Shown here one piece after another: positions 47,341-56,867 of a stretch of DNA of 64,000 nt; position 1 is the stretch's first letter, and each line of letters opens with the position of its first letter. Below the pieces are notes generated by a model. It did not search any database and was not told where the DNA came from. It saw only the letters and a list, made by a program, of their open reading frames with translations. The position numbers and the translations under genes were made by a program. This DNA is from Boseongicola sp. H5 (GTDB taxonomy: Bacteria > Pseudomonadota > Alphaproteobacteria > Rhodobacterales > Rhodobacteraceae), in assembly GCA_020622165.1 (NCBI GenBank), contig JACNMN010000002.1:310001-374000 (forward strand). Direction: 5' to 3'.

Positions 47341-47375
47341 GCATCCTGCGGCGCATTCGGCGCGCCGCAGGATGC
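47341..47375. repeat. 14-base perfect inverted repeat (hairpin) before the autotransporter
   Basis: GCATCCTGCGGCGC at 47341-47354 and its exact reverse complement at 47362-47375, separated by seven bases (ATTCGGC). The stem is GC-rich and ends 20 bases before the autotransporter ATG at 47396. There is no T tract on the plus strand, so a simple terminator for that strand is unlikely; a leader RNA structure or the 3' side of a leftward terminator are the options. Confidence 0.65.
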
Positions 47376-47395
47376 CCAATACGGGGAACACACAG

Positions 47396-50300
47396 ATGAT
47401 CAGACCGGGTTCTATCCTGGCAGGCTTGGCCTTGGCCGTTGTCATGGGCCAGATACCGACACCCTCGGCCGCTCTTGGAACCGGAGCGGTCGACACAACG
47501 ACCACCCTTGTCGGGCACAGCTGTTCCTTCACCGCCTTTCATGATTTGCCGACCGGAGAGTCGCAGGTGTCGTTCACCGTAACTGGCGTTGTGCAGAGCC
47601 AGTCTTCCGGCGGAAACTACTGGTTCGACAGCGCGATCACGAGTTGGCCGGGAGGAGATATCCTTGCCAGTTCCGTCGAAACGCAATGCGGGATCAGCGG
47701 GATCACCAATTTCGTGTCCGATGGCGCCAATGGCACCTATGCCTCGGACGATTTCATGGGGGTCACCTTCCGCGGCGTCTCGGATACGGACGGGCGGACA
47801 TATGACTACGTGTTCGGGATATCGGGCGCAGCGACCACGGTGCTGGTCAATTCGCGGAGCGAGGTGGTGAATACGCCCCCCACAGCCGAGGCCGGGCCAG
47901 CCCAGACCGTCGGCTCCGGCGCGACCGTCAATCTGGACGGGTCGGGATCGGATGCCAATGACCCGGGCCAGACACTCAGCTATGCCTGGAGCCAGAATAG
48001 CGGCCCCGCCGTCACGCTTCAGAATGAGACCACGGCAACCCCAAGCTTCACCGCGCCCACACTGGTGGCAGGCGCGGCGGACGCGACCATCGTTCTGCAA
48101 CTTGTGGTCAATGACGGGGTGGAGAATTCCGCGCCGGACACGGTGACGATCACGGTCACCGCGCCCCCCAACACTCCCCCCACCGCCAATGCCGGGACGC
48201 CGCAGACCGTGGCCTCGGCAGCATCGGTCAGCCTGGATGGCAGCGGCTCCAGCGCCAATGACACCGGTCAGGTGCTCAGCTATGTCTGGACCCAGATCGG
48301 CACCCCGGCCGTCACCCTTGTGGACGAGACGACCGCAACCCCCGATTTCACCGCCCCCACGCTGGTGCCGGGTACGCCCGACACCACGCTGACCTTCCGC
48401 CTTGTGGTCAATGACGGGGTGGAGGATTCGTCGCCCGCGACCGTGTCGGTAACGGTGACCGCGCCCGCGAACGTCTCCCCCACCGCGGATGCGGGACCGG
48501 ATCAAACCGTCGCCTCGGGGGCCGCCGTCAGCCTGGACGGAACCGGATCGACCCCAAACAATGCCGGGCAGACGCTCAGCTATCTGTGGACACAGACCTC
48601 GGGGCCGGATGTCACGCTCGCCGACCCGGGCACCGCGACGCCCGATTTCACCGCACCCACATTGCTGCCGGGGGCCGCGAACGCGACATTGGTCTTCAGC
48701 CTCGTGGTCAATGACGGGATCGAGAACTCGACGGCGGACACCGTATCGGTCACCGTGACCGCGCCGGCGAATGTCGCGCCCACAGCGAATGCCGGGCCGG
48801 ACCAGACGGTGACCGCCGGGGCTGCGGTGACGCTGGACGGCAGCGCCTCGGATGCCAACAACCCGAACCAGCCGCTGGTGTTTGCATGGACCCAGACCGG
48901 CGGCCCGAACGTGGTGTTGACAGGCGACACGACGGACAGCCCCACCTTTGCCGCGCCACCCCTTCTGCCCGGCGAGGCCGACATCGTCCTGACCTTCAGC
49001 CTCGTGGTCAATGACACGATCGTGGATTCAGCGCCCGACACCGTCGTGATCACGGTCACCGCGCCCGCGAATGTGACGCCCACCGCCGATGCCGGACCGG
49101 ACCAGACCGTCGCATCGGGCGCCACCGTGGCGCTGGACGGCAGCGGGTCGGACCCGAACAACCCCGGCCAGACGCTGAGCTATGCCTGGAGCCAGGATAG
49201 CGGCCCCGCCGTCACGCTTCAGAATGACACAACCGCGACGCCCGGCTTCACCGCGCCCACCCTGGCCTTTAATGCGCCCGATGCGGTGCTGGTCTTCAGC
49301 CTCGTGGTCGATGACGGGATCACGCCGTCACCGGCAGACACGGTGCAGATCACCGTGACCGCCCCGGTTGACGTGACGAGCCCGACCGCAACGATTTCCT
49401 CCGCGCCCGCGAATTACCTCCCGGCAACCCCTTTCACGATCACCGTCAGCTTCTCCGAGCCGGTCACGGGCTTTGTCGCGGGCGATATCTCGGTCACCAA
49501 TGGCACGGCCACCGGGCTGACCGGGTCGGGCGCGTCCTATACCGCCGAAATCACGCCATCGGGCACCGCCGACCCGATCGGGATCTCGGTCGCGGCGGGG
49601 GTCGCCCAAGATGCGGCCGGCAATTTCAACACCGCCGCCACGCCGGTTTCGGTACTGCCCAACACCAGCGGCCTTGCCGAAGAGGCGATTGTCGAGGCGC
49701 TGACCGCGCGGGCGCGCGCCCTGATCGGCGCGCAGCCGGATCTGCGCGCGCTGTTCGGCGGCGGCGGTTTCTCGGGTGTGTCGGCGGATGTGACCCGCGG
49801 CATCGGCACCTTCCGCTTCGGCCTGAACGGCGACAGCCGGTTCTGGATGCTGGCGCAAGGCACATGGTCCACCAGCGGCACGACCGATCTGGATTACTTC
49901 AATCTCGCCTTCGGCAGCCATCTCTATCGCGGCGACAACCTGCTGATCGGGGCGATGCTGCAACTGGATCAGGCCGATGCCACGCTTGAGACCGGCACGT
50001 TCGAGGGCCGGGGCTGGCTTGCGGGGCCCTATCTGGTCGCCCGGCTGCCCGATCAGCCGCTGGTCTTCTCCGCCTCGGTCCTGCATGGGCGCTCCGACAA
50101 CACGCTGACCCTGACCGGGCAAGCGCCGGATGACTTCTCCTCCACCCGGACGCTGGTGACCGCGGGAATCGAAGGGCAATTCGCCGTCGCAGACGGTCTG
50201 ACGCTGATCCCATCGCTTGACCTTGCCCGCGTCATCGACCGGCAGGACGGATATGTGGACAGCCTCTCCAACCCGGTCTCGGCACAGACGATCCGCCTTA

Positions 50301-50566
50301 CGGAGGCCAGTTTCGGGCTCGGCTTCGAAAGGCTCGTCCGGCTGCGCGACGGCACGCTTGTGCTGACCGGCGGACTGAACGGCATCTATTCCAGTCTCGA
50401 TACGCCCACCGAGCAAAGCGACAGCTTTCGCGGACGCGTCGATCTGGGCGCAGAGATCACCCTTGGCGGTGGCACGACAGCGCGCTTCGGCGCCTACTAC
50501 GACGGGATCGGCCTGAACGATTACGAGGCCTTCGGCGCAACGGCCGCGCTGGAGGTGAGGTTTTAA
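47396..50566 (+). CDS. Autotransporter-type surface protein with five Ig/PKD-like repeats
   Basis: A 1056-residue protein. A signal peptide covers about residues 1-28 (MIRPGSILAGLALAVVMGQI). A unique N-terminal domain runs to about 158, then five tandem 100-residue PKD/REJ-like repeats (159-658) built on the pattern GPDQTVASGAxVxLDGSGS...LSYxWTQ...TATPxFTAP, then an Ig-like domain (SPTATISSAPANYL) and a linker. From about 770 to the end is a beta-barrel-like autotransporter domain with alternating strands and a final aromatic ending in EVRF. It is probably an outer-membrane adhesin or surface-display protein. The ATG at 47396 is chosen for the signal peptide; one eight codons earlier falls inside the hairpin. 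Confidence 0.85.
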   Translation: MIRPGSILAGLALAVVMGQIPTPSAALGTGAVDTTTTLVGHSCSFTAFHDLPTGESQVSFTVTGVVQSQSSGGNYWFDSAITSWPGGDILASSVETQCGISGITNFVSDGANGTYASDDFMGVTFRGVSDTDGRTYDYVFGISGAATTVLVNSRSEVVNTPPTAEAGPAQTVGSGATVNLDGSGSDANDPGQTLSYAWSQNSGPAVTLQNETTATPSFTAPTLVAGAADATIVLQLVVNDGVENSAPDTVTITVTAPPNTPPTANAGTPQTVASAASVSLDGSGSSANDTGQVLSYVWTQIGTPAVTLVDETTATPDFTAPTLVPGTPDTTLTFRLVVNDGVEDSSPATVSVTVTAPANVSPTADAGPDQTVASGAAVSLDGTGSTPNNAGQTLSYLWTQTSGPDVTLADPGTATPDFTAPTLLPGAANATLVFSLVVNDGIENSTADTVSVTVTAPANVAPTANAGPDQTVTAGAAVTLDGSASDANNPNQPLVFAWTQTGGPNVVLTGDTTDSPTFAAPPLLPGEADIVLTFSLVVNDTIVDSAPDTVVITVTAPANVTPTADAGPDQTVASGATVALDGSGSDPNNPGQTLSYAWSQDSGPAVTLQNDTTATPGFTAPTLAFNAPDAVLVFSLVVDDGITPSPADTVQITVTAPVDVTSPTATISSAPANYLPATPFTITVSFSEPVTGFVAGDISVTNGTATGLTGSGASYTAEITPSGTADPIGISVAAGVAQDAAGNFNTAATPVSVLPNTSGLAEEAIVEALTARARALIGAQPDLRALFGGGGFSGVSADVTRGIGTFRFGLNGDSRFWMLAQGTWSTSGTTDLDYFNLAFGSHLYRGDNLLIGAMLQLDQADATLETGTFEGRGWLAGPYLVARLPDQPLVFSASVLHGRSDNTLTLTGQAPDDFSSTRTLVTAGIEGQFAVADGLTLIPSLDLARVIDRQDGYVDSLSNPVSAQTIRLTEASFGLGFERLVRLRDGTLVLTGGLNGIYSSLDTPTEQSDSFRGRVDLGAEITLGGGTTARFGAYYDGIGLNDYEAFGATAALEVRF
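47871..49370 (+). repeat. Five tandem 300-bp repeats inside the autotransporter gene
   Basis: Repeat units begin near 47871, 48171, 48471, 48771 and 49071, exactly 300 bases apart without an indel; the start motif (P-P/S-T-A-x-A-G) falls at 47878, 48178, 48478, 48778 and 49078. Units are divergent overall, but 47981-48027 in unit 1 and 49181-49227 in unit 5 match at 46 of 47 bases. Confidence 0.85.
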
Positions 50567-50899
50567 GTCTCTGTCAGGCCACCCGATTCTGGCACAATCG
50601 GGCATATCCCGCGCGGCGCGTTCGGCCGGCTCCTTTGTCCCTTGGGGTGGGCGCGCCGCACTTATCAATTTGAGATTAAATGCGGGGAAATCCCCCTCAT
50701 TGTTTCCTGTTTTTCCGTCGTCCGTGTCCTGCCGCACATATCGACTCGGGGCCGGCCACCTAGAAAGGCCCTGCGATATCGGAACCCCGTCCAATATCGC
50801 CGCCTTCCCGGTTCACGGCCCATTTTTCGTGCATTGGCTCCGGGAAGGCGCATCCCCCCTGCCCTCTGGCAGCCCCAAGACCAACAGATGGAGAAGACG
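50567..50899. other. Intergenic region before the paralog pair
   Basis: A 333-base gap. Just after the autotransporter stop lies CCCGATT-CTGGCAC-AATCGGG (50582-50602), a possible terminator stem without a clear T run. At 50665-50690 the sequence is AT-rich (TTATCAATTTGAGATTAAAT) and likely to hold the promoter of the next gene. An open frame extends upstream from the next gene through part of this gap but looks non-coding. No RNA gene is recognised. Confidence 0.4.
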
Positions 50900-52345
50900 A
50901 TGCCCGATACTGAACTCATGGCAAAACAAGGCTCGGCAAGTGAGCTGACCCCCGCCCAGCAGACATTCGTCGACGGGATCACCAGCAAGGTCGGCACCTT
51001 GCTCGACGGGCAGTTGCCCGGCACATTCCAGATGGTCGCCTACCCGCCCGGCTTCCACCCCGCGGTGCAATTCGGCGCGTCGGCCTATTACAACTCAACC
51101 ATGCTGGATGCATTCAACGGCACACTGGAGATTGGCACCAACGGGATGCTGACGCTGGGCAACCAGCAGTTCAGCACCCTCTATTACAACATCCTGACCA
51201 ACGCGACGTATCAGTACTCCAGCGCCGACCAGAAGGTCGTCAACGATCCGAACATCGCCAACCAGCAGATCTCGGTCGTGAACACCGCAACCTCCAGCGG
51301 CTTCGTGGCGGCCTATGCCGTCACGCCGGTCAACTACCCTACGGTGATGGGTGCGGTTCTGAAGAATTTCAGCGCCGATGCCACCGATTGGTCGACGTCG
51401 AACATCTCGGCCGCGGCCTCGAAGCTGCCGAATGCGGGCTTCGCCTCCCTTGGTCAGGCCATCGCCAGCGCGGTGCAGCTCCTGTCGCCGCTCAACACCA
51501 TCCTCGGCGCCCAGTCGGCGGCGAATGCCGAACTGGCCGCTGCGATGGCGAATACCCAGAAACCGACCGCCGCCAATGGCGGGCTGCCGATCAGCGCCAC
51601 GGACTACTATGTCGGCTGGACGCCGATGCCGGCCAATGCCCAGATCCAGGGCGGGCTGCAAAGCGGCAGCAAGGTGTCGATCCAGGTGGAAGCGTCGAAC
51701 TTCTCCTCCACCAGCGCGAGCCTGTCGATCAACGGCAAGACCGGGTTCTCGATTCCGATCCTCGATGTGATCGATATCGGGATCAGTGCCAGCAGCAGCT
51801 ATGACTGGTCGAAAACCACCACCTCGTCGTCCTCGCTGGACATGACGATCGAGTATCCGGGCGTCACCATCGTGCAGATCGACCCACTGCCGCTCAGCGC
51901 GGATTACGCCAAGGGCTGGTACGACCAATCGCTCCTGCAAAGCATCATCGCGGGCTCCGGCAATGCGGATGTCTCGGGCTTCAAGATCGACCCCAGCAAC
52001 CAGTATGCGGTCGACAAGATGTTCGGCAAGGGCAAGGCGTTCTCGCGGCTGAAAACGCTTGTGGTCAGCCAGGCGCCGACCATCACGATGGTGTTCTCCG
52101 CCGATCAGGCGAATTCGGTCACCTCCAGCTTCAAGGAAAACGCGTCGGTGGATGTGAAGCTGTTCGGGCTCTTCAGCGTCGGCTCGTTCGACGAGAGCTA
52201 CAGTATCGACAAGGTCCACACCGACACCGCGTCGGGCACCGTGACCGTCACATTCGCGCCGCCGGAGATCAAGGGGACCGTGCCGCCGGAGCAGCAGGTC
52301 TGCACGGTTCTGGGCGGTGTCGCCGACTACCCGCCGCCCAGCTGA
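50900..52345 (+). CDS. Protein of unknown function, paralog A (YPPGFH-family)
   Basis: A 481-residue protein I do not recognise. It has no signal peptide or membrane helix and is rich in Ser/Ala/Thr, with predicted beta-strands after a helical N-terminal third. Landmarks shared with the next gene are YPPGFHPAVQFG near residue 50, a central region around GWTPMPAN, and the C-terminal part SADYAKGWYDQSLLQSII, KMFGKGKAFSRLKTLVVSQAP and TITMVFS. The ATG at 50900 has GGAGAAG; an ATG four codons earlier is possible. It is probably first in an operon-like series with the flavoprotein fusion and the cyclase. Structural or carrier roles are speculation. Confidence 0.75.
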   Translation: MPDTELMAKQGSASELTPAQQTFVDGITSKVGTLLDGQLPGTFQMVAYPPGFHPAVQFGASAYYNSTMLDAFNGTLEIGTNGMLTLGNQQFSTLYYNILTNATYQYSSADQKVVNDPNIANQQISVVNTATSSGFVAAYAVTPVNYPTVMGAVLKNFSADATDWSTSNISAAASKLPNAGFASLGQAIASAVQLLSPLNTILGAQSAANAELAAAMANTQKPTAANGGLPISATDYYVGWTPMPANAQIQGGLQSGSKVSIQVEASNFSSTSASLSINGKTGFSIPILDVIDIGISASSSYDWSKTTTSSSSLDMTIEYPGVTIVQIDPLPLSADYAKGWYDQSLLQSIIAGSGNADVSGFKIDPSNQYAVDKMFGKGKAFSRLKTLVVSQAPTITMVFSADQANSVTSSFKENASVDVKLFGLFSVGSFDESYSIDKVHTDTASGTVTVTFAPPEIKGTVPPEQQVCTVLGGVADYPPPS

Positions 52346-52356
52346 GCGTTAAACTC

Positions 52357-52371
52357 TTTCTCCCGGAGAAA
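52357..52371. promoter_or_regulatory. Palindrome TTTCTCC-C-GGAGAAA
   Basis: A perfect 7-base inverted repeat around one base, 12 bases after the paralog A stop and 65 bases before the paralog B start. It may be an operator or a small RNA stem. No regulator is assigned, though a Crp-like gene closes the cluster. Confidence 0.35.
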
Positions 52372-52435
52372 TGATAAAACTGTCCGGGGCAGCCAGTGCC
52401 GTTGCCCCGTACGACGGCATGAAGGATTCGGGGAC

Positions 52436-53836
52436 ATGGCGGAGACCACGAGCGAAAAGGCGGCCAAGGCCATCAGCCGCGAGATCAGGGCCTATCTTGG
52501 CGGCACGATCGAGCCCGGGTTCGCCGTTATCCGCTATCCGCCCGGATTTCACTACAATGTCCAGTACGGCTCCACCGAGATCTACTACAACCCCCACACG
52601 TTCCACCTGATCGACCGGCTCTGCGTGGCCCATGGCAACGGCACGGCCAGCCTGACCAGCGCCAGTTTCAGCGCCAAGTTCGCCTCCGTTCTGGGCGCGG
52701 TCGGGTATCACGTCTCGACCGCCGACGCGGCGGCCGCCGCCAAGGCGTCAAAAGCGTTTTCCAAGCAGGAAAAACAGGTGATCGGCGAATTTGAATCCGC
52801 CTTCGGCCGGATAACGCAGCGGATGATCAAGGCAAGCGGCGCCATCCCCGCGACCAAGGCGGGCTATATCGTCGCCTATGTGCAGAAGACCTACCCCGGT
52901 TCCCCGCCGCCGATCCCGTTCAACCTGGCGGCCTTCGGCGCCGCCTATACCCAGTGGCTGTCCATGGGTCAGCAACTGGAAAAGGTCGCGCGGCAACAGC
53001 AGGACGCCCTGCATCTGGTGGCCGCCGCCACGGAAAACAGCATTGGCCCCTCGGCGCTGAACGGCGGGATGAAGACTGGCGCGGACGCGTGGTCGGTGGC
53101 CTATTCCGGCCTGCCCGACAACAACACCATCGTGGCCAGCCTGACCGATGCCAGCCGCACCCTGACGGTCACCTTCGAGTTGCAACGCGACGGGGCCGAT
53201 ACGGTCAGCCTCCGGCTCAACGATCAGGATCTGGGCTCGATCCCGCAGATCGATCTGCGCCTGACACTGGGCCATGACGGGGCCGCGAAGGGCACCACGG
53301 TCGACGATCTCTGGAGCGCCGCCCAGAAAATCGAGATGTCGATTGTCTATACCGGCATCACCGTGCTGCGTGCCGACCCGGTCGAGATCTCCGCCGATCT
53401 CAAGACCGGGTGGTACAGCCGCCAGATCCTGACCGACATCGTGAACAAGACCGGAAAGGATATAACCGGACTTCAGCTTGAGGGAACGCGGTTTTCCGTC
53501 GGCGAGCTGTTCGGCAGGGACAAGAGCTTCGCCCGCGTCCGCACCTTCGTGATCAGCCAGCCGCCGACGGTGACCATGCGGTTCCACGGCACGCACACGG
53601 GGGCCGCGAAACTGACGGCGGAAATCTCGGCCAATCAATCCGCCCAGCTCGATCTGGGCGAGATCGTCAGCTTCGGCGGCGAAACGACCGGGTTCAACGT
53701 TCTGGATGTGGAAGATACCGACGATGACGTGGTGAGCATCACACTTGGCCCCGCCTCGCCGATGGACTTCACCACCGTGCCCCCGATCGACCAGACCGCC
53801 CATGTCATCGGCGGTGTCGTCGTTTTCCCGCCCTGA
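52436..53836 (+). CDS. Protein of unknown function, paralog B (YPPGFH-family)
   Basis: A 466-residue protein clearly related to the preceding one. Shared blocks are YPPGFHYNVQYG near residue 35, the middle block with SIGPSALNGG-type text, and the C-terminal block SADLKTGWYSRQILTDIV, ELFGRDKSFARVRTFVISQPP and TVTMRF, followed by a similar ending (HVIGGVVVFPP against TVLGGVADYPPPS). No export signal, membrane helix or recognised catalytic motif. The ATG at 52436 has GGGGAC just upstream. Retention of both copies in tandem suggests the two proteins form hetero-oligomers or act on one target; this is inference. Confidence 0.75.
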   Translation: MAETTSEKAAKAISREIRAYLGGTIEPGFAVIRYPPGFHYNVQYGSTEIYYNPHTFHLIDRLCVAHGNGTASLTSASFSAKFASVLGAVGYHVSTADAAAAAKASKAFSKQEKQVIGEFESAFGRITQRMIKASGAIPATKAGYIVAYVQKTYPGSPPPIPFNLAAFGAAYTQWLSMGQQLEKVARQQQDALHLVAAATENSIGPSALNGGMKTGADAWSVAYSGLPDNNTIVASLTDASRTLTVTFELQRDGADTVSLRLNDQDLGSIPQIDLRLTLGHDGAAKGTTVDDLWSAAQKIEMSIVYTGITVLRADPVEISADLKTGWYSRQILTDIVNKTGKDITGLQLEGTRFSVGELFGRDKSFARVRTFVISQPPTVTMRFHGTHTGAAKLTAEISANQSAQLDLGEIVSFGGETTGFNVLDVEDTDDDVVSITLGPASPMDFTTVPPIDQTAHVIGGVVVFPP

Positions 53837-53886
53837 GCGGACGGACCCGCAGGATTTTCACGAAAACCGTTTGACAAGGAGATATC

Positions 53887-56838
53887 ATGCAAACCGAACC
53901 CCAGAAAATCGCGATCATCGGGGGCGGCGTCGGCGCCGTCACCGCCGCCTATGCGATCACCCAGCTGCCCGATTGGCAGAACCGGTACGAGATAACCTTC
54001 TACCAGCTTGGCTGGCGCCTCGGCGGCAAGGGCGCAAGCGGTCGGAACGCGGAGGAGTACCAGCGGATCGAGGAACATGGCCTTCATATCTGGGCCGGTT
54101 TCTACGAAAACGGCTTCCGGCTGATGCGCGATTGCTACGAGACCCTGAACAAGACCGGCCTGCGCAGCCCCGAGGCGCCGCTCGGCACGCTGGAAAAGGC
54201 CTTCAAGGGCCTCAACCATTTCCTGCTGGCCGATGAGGTGCCGCAGCCGGACGGCACCAAAGCGCTTCACCCGTGGCGGATCGACTTCTACCCCAACGAG
54301 GAAAAACCGGGCACCGGCGGCCTGCTGCCCACCCCGTTTTCCTACTTCAGGATGCTGCTGGAAGCGGTCGAAGGCTGGCTGGGGGGCCTGCTGGGAGATG
54401 CGCAAAGCGAGCTGCCGGACCGGTTTCAGGCCGAGTTCCGCCGCCGGGGCCTGTCGGTGACGGCCCGGTCGCCGGTCCATCATCTGCACGCCTATGCCCG
54501 GTCGCTTGACGAAAATGCCTTCGACCACACCACCGGGCAGTCGCTCCATCTGGCGGCGCTTGCCCGGCACGCGCAGGGCTGGCACCACGACATGCTGGCC
54601 GCCGAGGGGCAAAGCGACGAGGCGCGGCGGATGGGGTATCTGATCAGCCTGTCGCTCGCGTTTTTCCGCGGAACGATCGACAACGGTGTCTTCCGGGCCG
54701 GGTTCGATGCGATCGACGATTGGGAAATCAGCGCTTGGCTGCTGCATTACGGGGCCAGCCATGACGCGGTGTATTCCGCGGTGTTCCGCGGCTGCTACGA
54801 TTATGTCTTCGGCTATCCGGGCGGGCTGACCGATGATCGCAGCGTCGGCGCGGGCACGGCCATTCGCGGGCTGCTCCGCCTTGCCTTCACATACAAGGGC
54901 TCGCTGTTCTTCAAGATGCAGGCGGGCATGGGCGACACCATTTTCGGGCCCTATTATCAGGTGCTGAAATCGCGCGGCGTTCGGTTCAGGTTCTTCAACG
55001 CCGCCACCAATCTGGCCCTGTCCGAAGACCGAAACAGCATCGCCGCCATCGACATGGTCGAGCAGGCGCAGGTGGTTTCGGGCACATACGATCCGCTGGT
55101 CGATGTCAGGGACCTGCCCTGCTGGCCGTCCGAGCCGCTTTGGGACCAGTTGAAGGATGGCGCCCGGCTGAAAGCCTCCGGTGTCGATTTCGAATGCGAA
55201 AAGGACGCACCCTCGGGCCGCGGCTACCGGCTGGAACGCGGGCGCGATTTCGATCTGGTGGTCATGGGCGCCTCGCTCGGGTCGTTGCACTATCTGACAC
55301 AAGAGCTGGCGGCGGCCTCCACCCGGTGGAAGGGCATGCTGGACAATGTGCCGACGGTCGCCACCCATGCGGCGCAGTTCTGGTCGACCCGCACGCCCGA
55401 GGAGCTTGGCTGGAACGCGCTGGTGGCCAGGCACAATTCCGGCGATCAGCACGATCTGCAAACCGTCATCACCAGCTTTGTGGAGCCGCTGGATACATGG
55501 GCCGATATGTCCGACCTTCTGCCGCGGGAGGACTGGCCCGAAAACGGCCCGACCTCCATCGCCTATTTCTGCAGCCCGGCCCATGATGCGGGCGTCGATC
55601 CCGGGCCCTTTCCCGACCGGGTCAGGGCGTGGGCCGATGCGGATCTGACACGGATGTGGCCCAAGGCGCGAAAGGCCGGAAAGTTCGATGCCGCGATCCT
55701 GTTCGCAAGGGATGCCGACACGCCGAAGGCGAAGTTCGCGGGGCAGTATTTCCGCGAAAACTTCTATGGCTCCGAACGCTATGTGCTGTCGGTGCCCAAT
55801 TCGGTCCAGTACCGTCTGCCGCCCGATGGCTCGGGGTTCGAGAACCTCTATCTCGCCGGCGACTGGACTCGCTGCGGCATCAATGCCGGCTGCGTGGAGG
55901 CCGCGACGATCTCGGGGCTGGTGGCCGCGCGCGGGCTGACCGGCGCCGAGATCGAGGTGGTGGGCGAAGGCGATCTTGCACCCGATGCCGGGCCGACGGA
56001 TGCCACCAAACTGGCCAGCCCCTATGCACAGACCGCCCCCTGGCCGCTCACACCGATGTTCGGAACCGGCCAGATCGACGGATGGTTCAGCTTTCATGCG
56101 GTCGACGCCAAGGCGCTCCAGGCGGTCCTGCCCGAGGGCATGACCCTTCATCCGCAGGCTCTCACGCCCGAGGGCACGCATCCGGTGGCAATCCTGGCCA
56201 ACCAGCAAGTCGGGGTGCGTGCCTCAATCCTGCCCAGATTCCTTGGCTATACTGATTACTACGAGGCGATTATCGCCATCAATTACGTTCAGGTGGACGG
56301 GCACGAGGGCGTCTTCAGTTATCTGCCCAACCTCTATCTGACGAATAACTGGGCCCGGCTCGCCGGGGTCTGGTGGTATGGCTACAACAAGCGGATGGGC
56401 CAATTGAGCATGGGCAACAGCAGCTATTCGGTCGCCTCTCCCGACGGATCGCCGATCTGGTCAGGGCGCTACCAGCAGAAGGACTTCGCCCGCCCGCTCA
56501 CGGCCTCGCCCGAGGTCGGCATGGTGCAATCCCTATCGGAACAGATCGTGGTGTCTGAAGGCAAGTTCAGCCGCTGGCAGTTCTCTTCCTTCGACTTCAA
56601 CCTGACATCGGCCTATGTGGCCGGAGTGTCTGCGGAAATCACGGTGAGCGATGCACATCTGGCCGATATCCCGGCAGGCCGGATGACCGCGCGACCGCTG
56701 GCGATGGACAGGGGCCAAACCGATAGTTCGACTAAATTGCCGGGTGCTTTTCGGATCTGGACAAGCTGGACGTTGTCGAATCCATTGGACAGTGCTCGGA
56801 TCGCCCGGCTAGAAGCTGGCAGGACCAGGTTGCCGTAA
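53887..56838 (+). CDS. FAD-dependent oxidoreductase fused to an acetoacetate decarboxylase-like domain
   Basis: A 983-residue two-part enzyme. Residues 1-700 are a flavin amine-oxidase/phytoene-desaturase-like domain: nucleotide-binding IAIIGGGVGAVTAAYAI near the start, GWRLGGKGASGRN, the conserved EEHGLHIWAGFYENGF, and the C-terminal flavin motif NLYLAGDWTRCGINAGCVEAA at about 655-680. Residues about 715-983 resemble acetoacetate decarboxylase (ADC): VDAKALQAVLPEGMTLHP, YYEAIIAINYVQVDG and WWYGYNKRMGQLSM, with K835 as a possible Schiff-base lysine. The fusion is unbroken; a strong AAGGAG precedes the ATG. It is likely to oxidise and then decarboxylate a hydrophobic acid, but the substrate is unknown. 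Confidence 0.85.
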   Translation: MQTEPQKIAIIGGGVGAVTAAYAITQLPDWQNRYEITFYQLGWRLGGKGASGRNAEEYQRIEEHGLHIWAGFYENGFRLMRDCYETLNKTGLRSPEAPLGTLEKAFKGLNHFLLADEVPQPDGTKALHPWRIDFYPNEEKPGTGGLLPTPFSYFRMLLEAVEGWLGGLLGDAQSELPDRFQAEFRRRGLSVTARSPVHHLHAYARSLDENAFDHTTGQSLHLAALARHAQGWHHDMLAAEGQSDEARRMGYLISLSLAFFRGTIDNGVFRAGFDAIDDWEISAWLLHYGASHDAVYSAVFRGCYDYVFGYPGGLTDDRSVGAGTAIRGLLRLAFTYKGSLFFKMQAGMGDTIFGPYYQVLKSRGVRFRFFNAATNLALSEDRNSIAAIDMVEQAQVVSGTYDPLVDVRDLPCWPSEPLWDQLKDGARLKASGVDFECEKDAPSGRGYRLERGRDFDLVVMGASLGSLHYLTQELAAASTRWKGMLDNVPTVATHAAQFWSTRTPEELGWNALVARHNSGDQHDLQTVITSFVEPLDTWADMSDLLPREDWPENGPTSIAYFCSPAHDAGVDPGPFPDRVRAWADADLTRMWPKARKAGKFDAAILFARDADTPKAKFAGQYFRENFYGSERYVLSVPNSVQYRLPPDGSGFENLYLAGDWTRCGINAGCVEAATISGLVAARGLTGAEIEVVGEGDLAPDAGPTDATKLASPYAQTAPWPLTPMFGTGQIDGWFSFHAVDAKALQAVLPEGMTLHPQALTPEGTHPVAILANQQVGVRASILPRFLGYTDYYEAIIAINYVQVDGHEGVFSYLPNLYLTNNWARLAGVWWYGYNKRMGQLSMGNSSYSVASPDGSPIWSGRYQQKDFARPLTASPEVGMVQSLSEQIVVSEGKFSRWQFSSFDFNLTSAYVAGVSAEITVSDAHLADIPAGRMTARPLAMDRGQTDSSTKLPGAFRIWTSWTLSNPLDSARIARLEAGRTRLP

Positions 56839-56867
56839 GGTAAAGGTTAACGGATCGGGGGAGGCAT

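Noticed and set aside
47871-49370. Regular 300-bp periodicity considered as a CRISPR-like or other non-coding array
   Set aside because: The repeats are in-frame protein domains without short identical repeats or unique spacers.
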